Below, piece after piece: positions 5,387 through 6,213 of a DNA stretch of 6,213 nucleotides. The translations under genes and the position numbers were made by a program. The stretch is from Micrococcales bacterium UBA3913 (lineage in GTDB: Bacteria; Actinomycetota; Actinomycetes; Actinomycetales; Microbacteriaceae). Within the stretch, counting starts at the first letter, position 1. Every line of letters begins with the position of its first letter. The notes under the pieces are model-generated. The model ran no database searches. It saw only the letters and a list, made by a program, of their open reading frames with translations, and had not been told where the DNA came from. The DNA lies in the NCBI GenBank assembly GCA_002391425.1, contig DGEZ01000022.1:1-6213 (forward strand), read 5' to 3'.

Positions 5387-6213
5387 GTGATCATCCTGGC
5401 GGCAACACCCATCGGCAATCTTGGTGACGCGTCGCCGCGGCTGCGCGAGGCGCTCGAGACCGCGTCGGTCATCGCGGCCGAGGACACCCGAATGGCGACC
5501 CACCTCATGCAGGCGCTCCGCATCGGGAACCGGCCCCGGCTGATCAGCATGTTCGAACACAACGAGCTGTCCCGCGTGGATGAGGTGCTCGATCTCGCGG
5601 GTGAGCAGGACGTGCTGGTTATCTCCGATGCCGGGATGCCCACCGTCTCGGACCCGGGGTATGCCCTGGTCGCGGCGGCACGCGAGCGTGGGGTGGAGGT
5701 CACCGCCCTCCCCGGCCCCTCGGCGCCGATCACGGCCCTGGCGTTGTCGGGTCTGCCCACGGATCGGTTCAGTTTCGAGGGTTTCGTCCCCCGGAAGGCG
5801 GGCGAGCGGGCGCGGCTGTGGCGGGAACTGGCCACAGACCGGCACACCCTGATCTTCTTTGAGTCCGCCCGGCGCCTGGCTGTCACACTGGCGGAAATGG
5901 CCTCGGCCTTTGGCCCCGATCGACGCGCCAGCGTGGCCCGGGAGCTGACCAAGAAGTTCGAGCAGGTGCGCACCAGCACCCTCGGCAACCTCGCAGAGTG
6001 GGCGGCCCAGGGCGTGCGCGGCGAGATCGTCATCGTCGTGGCCGGGGCGGCGCGACAGGAGAGCATCCCCGACCCGGCGGAGCTCGTCGGCGAGGTGCGT
6101 GAGTTGACATCCCAGGGGATGCGCCTGACGGATGCCTGCGCCCAGGTATCCGCCCGTACCGGTGCCTCGCGGAAACAGTTGTACGCACTCGCTGTGGGCC
6201 GGGCTGGCACTCT
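5387..6213 (+). CDS. rsmI: 16S rRNA 2'-O-ribose methyltransferase RsmI (3' end outside window)
   Basis: RsmI methylates the 2'-OH of C1402 in 16S rRNA (E. coli numbering) at the decoding centre, using S-adenosylmethionine. 275 codons are visible without a stop, about the full usual length, so only a short C-terminus is missing. Family motifs run in order: A-T-P-I-G-N-L-G-D (6-14), A-E-D-T-R (31-35), F-E-H-N-E (56-60), S-D-A-G-M-P-T-V-S-D-P-G (80-91), P-G-P-S-A, F-E-G-F-V-P-R-K, F-F-E-S-A-R-R-L, R-E-L-T-K-K-F-E and G-E-I-V-I-V-V-A-G. A-S-R-K-Q-L-Y near the end fits the small C-terminal helical domain. Met in D-A-G-M-P, where E. coli has Thr, is probably a lineage variant. GTG 5387 is the only sensible start: a TAG lies 12 nt upstream in frame, and the next Met would lose the first motif. 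Confidence 0.95.
   Translation, partial: MIILAATPIGNLGDASPRLREALETASVIAAEDTRMATHLMQALRIGNRPRLISMFEHNELSRVDEVLDLAGEQDVLVISDAGMPTVSDPGYALVAAARERGVEVTALPGPSAPITALALSGLPTDRFSFEGFVPRKAGERARLWRELATDRHTLIFFESARRLAVTLAEMASAFGPDRRASVARELTKKFEQVRTSTLGNLAEWAAQGVRGEIVIVVAGAARQESIPDPAELVGEVRELTSQGMRLTDACAQVSARTGASRKQLYALAVGRAGT

Noticed and set aside
5374..6210. 278-codon open frame antisense to rsmI
   Set aside because: The plus strand encodes all RsmI motifs in order; the antisense translation is Ser/Arg/Ala-rich without recognisable motifs.

Overview
This 6.2-kb window is high-GC DNA from a bacterium of the phylum Actinomycetota. The grounds are strong G/C preference at third codon positions, an actinobacterial-type protein O-mannosyltransferase next to rsmI, and start codons with no usable Shine-Dalgarno but a TAnnnT -10 box immediately upstream, as in actinobacterial leaderless transcripts. 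Genus cannot be decided from this sequence.

Layout. 1-61 is a long, nearly self-complementary hairpin. 62-145 is a strongly G-rich (plus strand) stretch, so C-rich in the transcript of the next gene. 146-1414 (minus) is a membrane-anchored penicillin-binding D,D-carboxypeptidase (peptidase S11). After a 134-bp divergent promoter region, 1549-2151 (plus) is a TetR-type regulator. It converges, with a 7-bp gap, on an MFS transporter at 2159-3364 (minus). 3365-3595 holds the transporter promoter and the 3' region of the gene upstream of it, with clustered TGCCCGGG palindromes. 3596-5344 (minus) is pmt. After only 42 bp, rsmI runs rightwards from 5387 and is cut by the window end.

How the genes fit together. 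The pmt/rsmI pair is a core housekeeping pair: Pmt mannosylates exported proteins during secretion, and RsmI methylates the 16S rRNA decoding centre. The two are divergent here, as in mycobacteria (Rv1002c/Rv1003). The S11 enzyme trims peptidoglycan stem peptides on the outer face of the membrane. The TetR regulator probably controls itself and possibly the convergent MFS exporter or the divergent S11 gene; its ligand and the transported substrate cannot be told from sequence.

No clearly new multi-gene system is visible. The points most worth a second look lie between genes: the 61-nt hairpin at the left edge, the -10 box at 6-9 nt from the start of all five genes, the overlapping pmt/rsmI promoters, three candidate operators, the palindrome cluster behind pmt, and a 15-bp in-frame tandem repeat in pmt.
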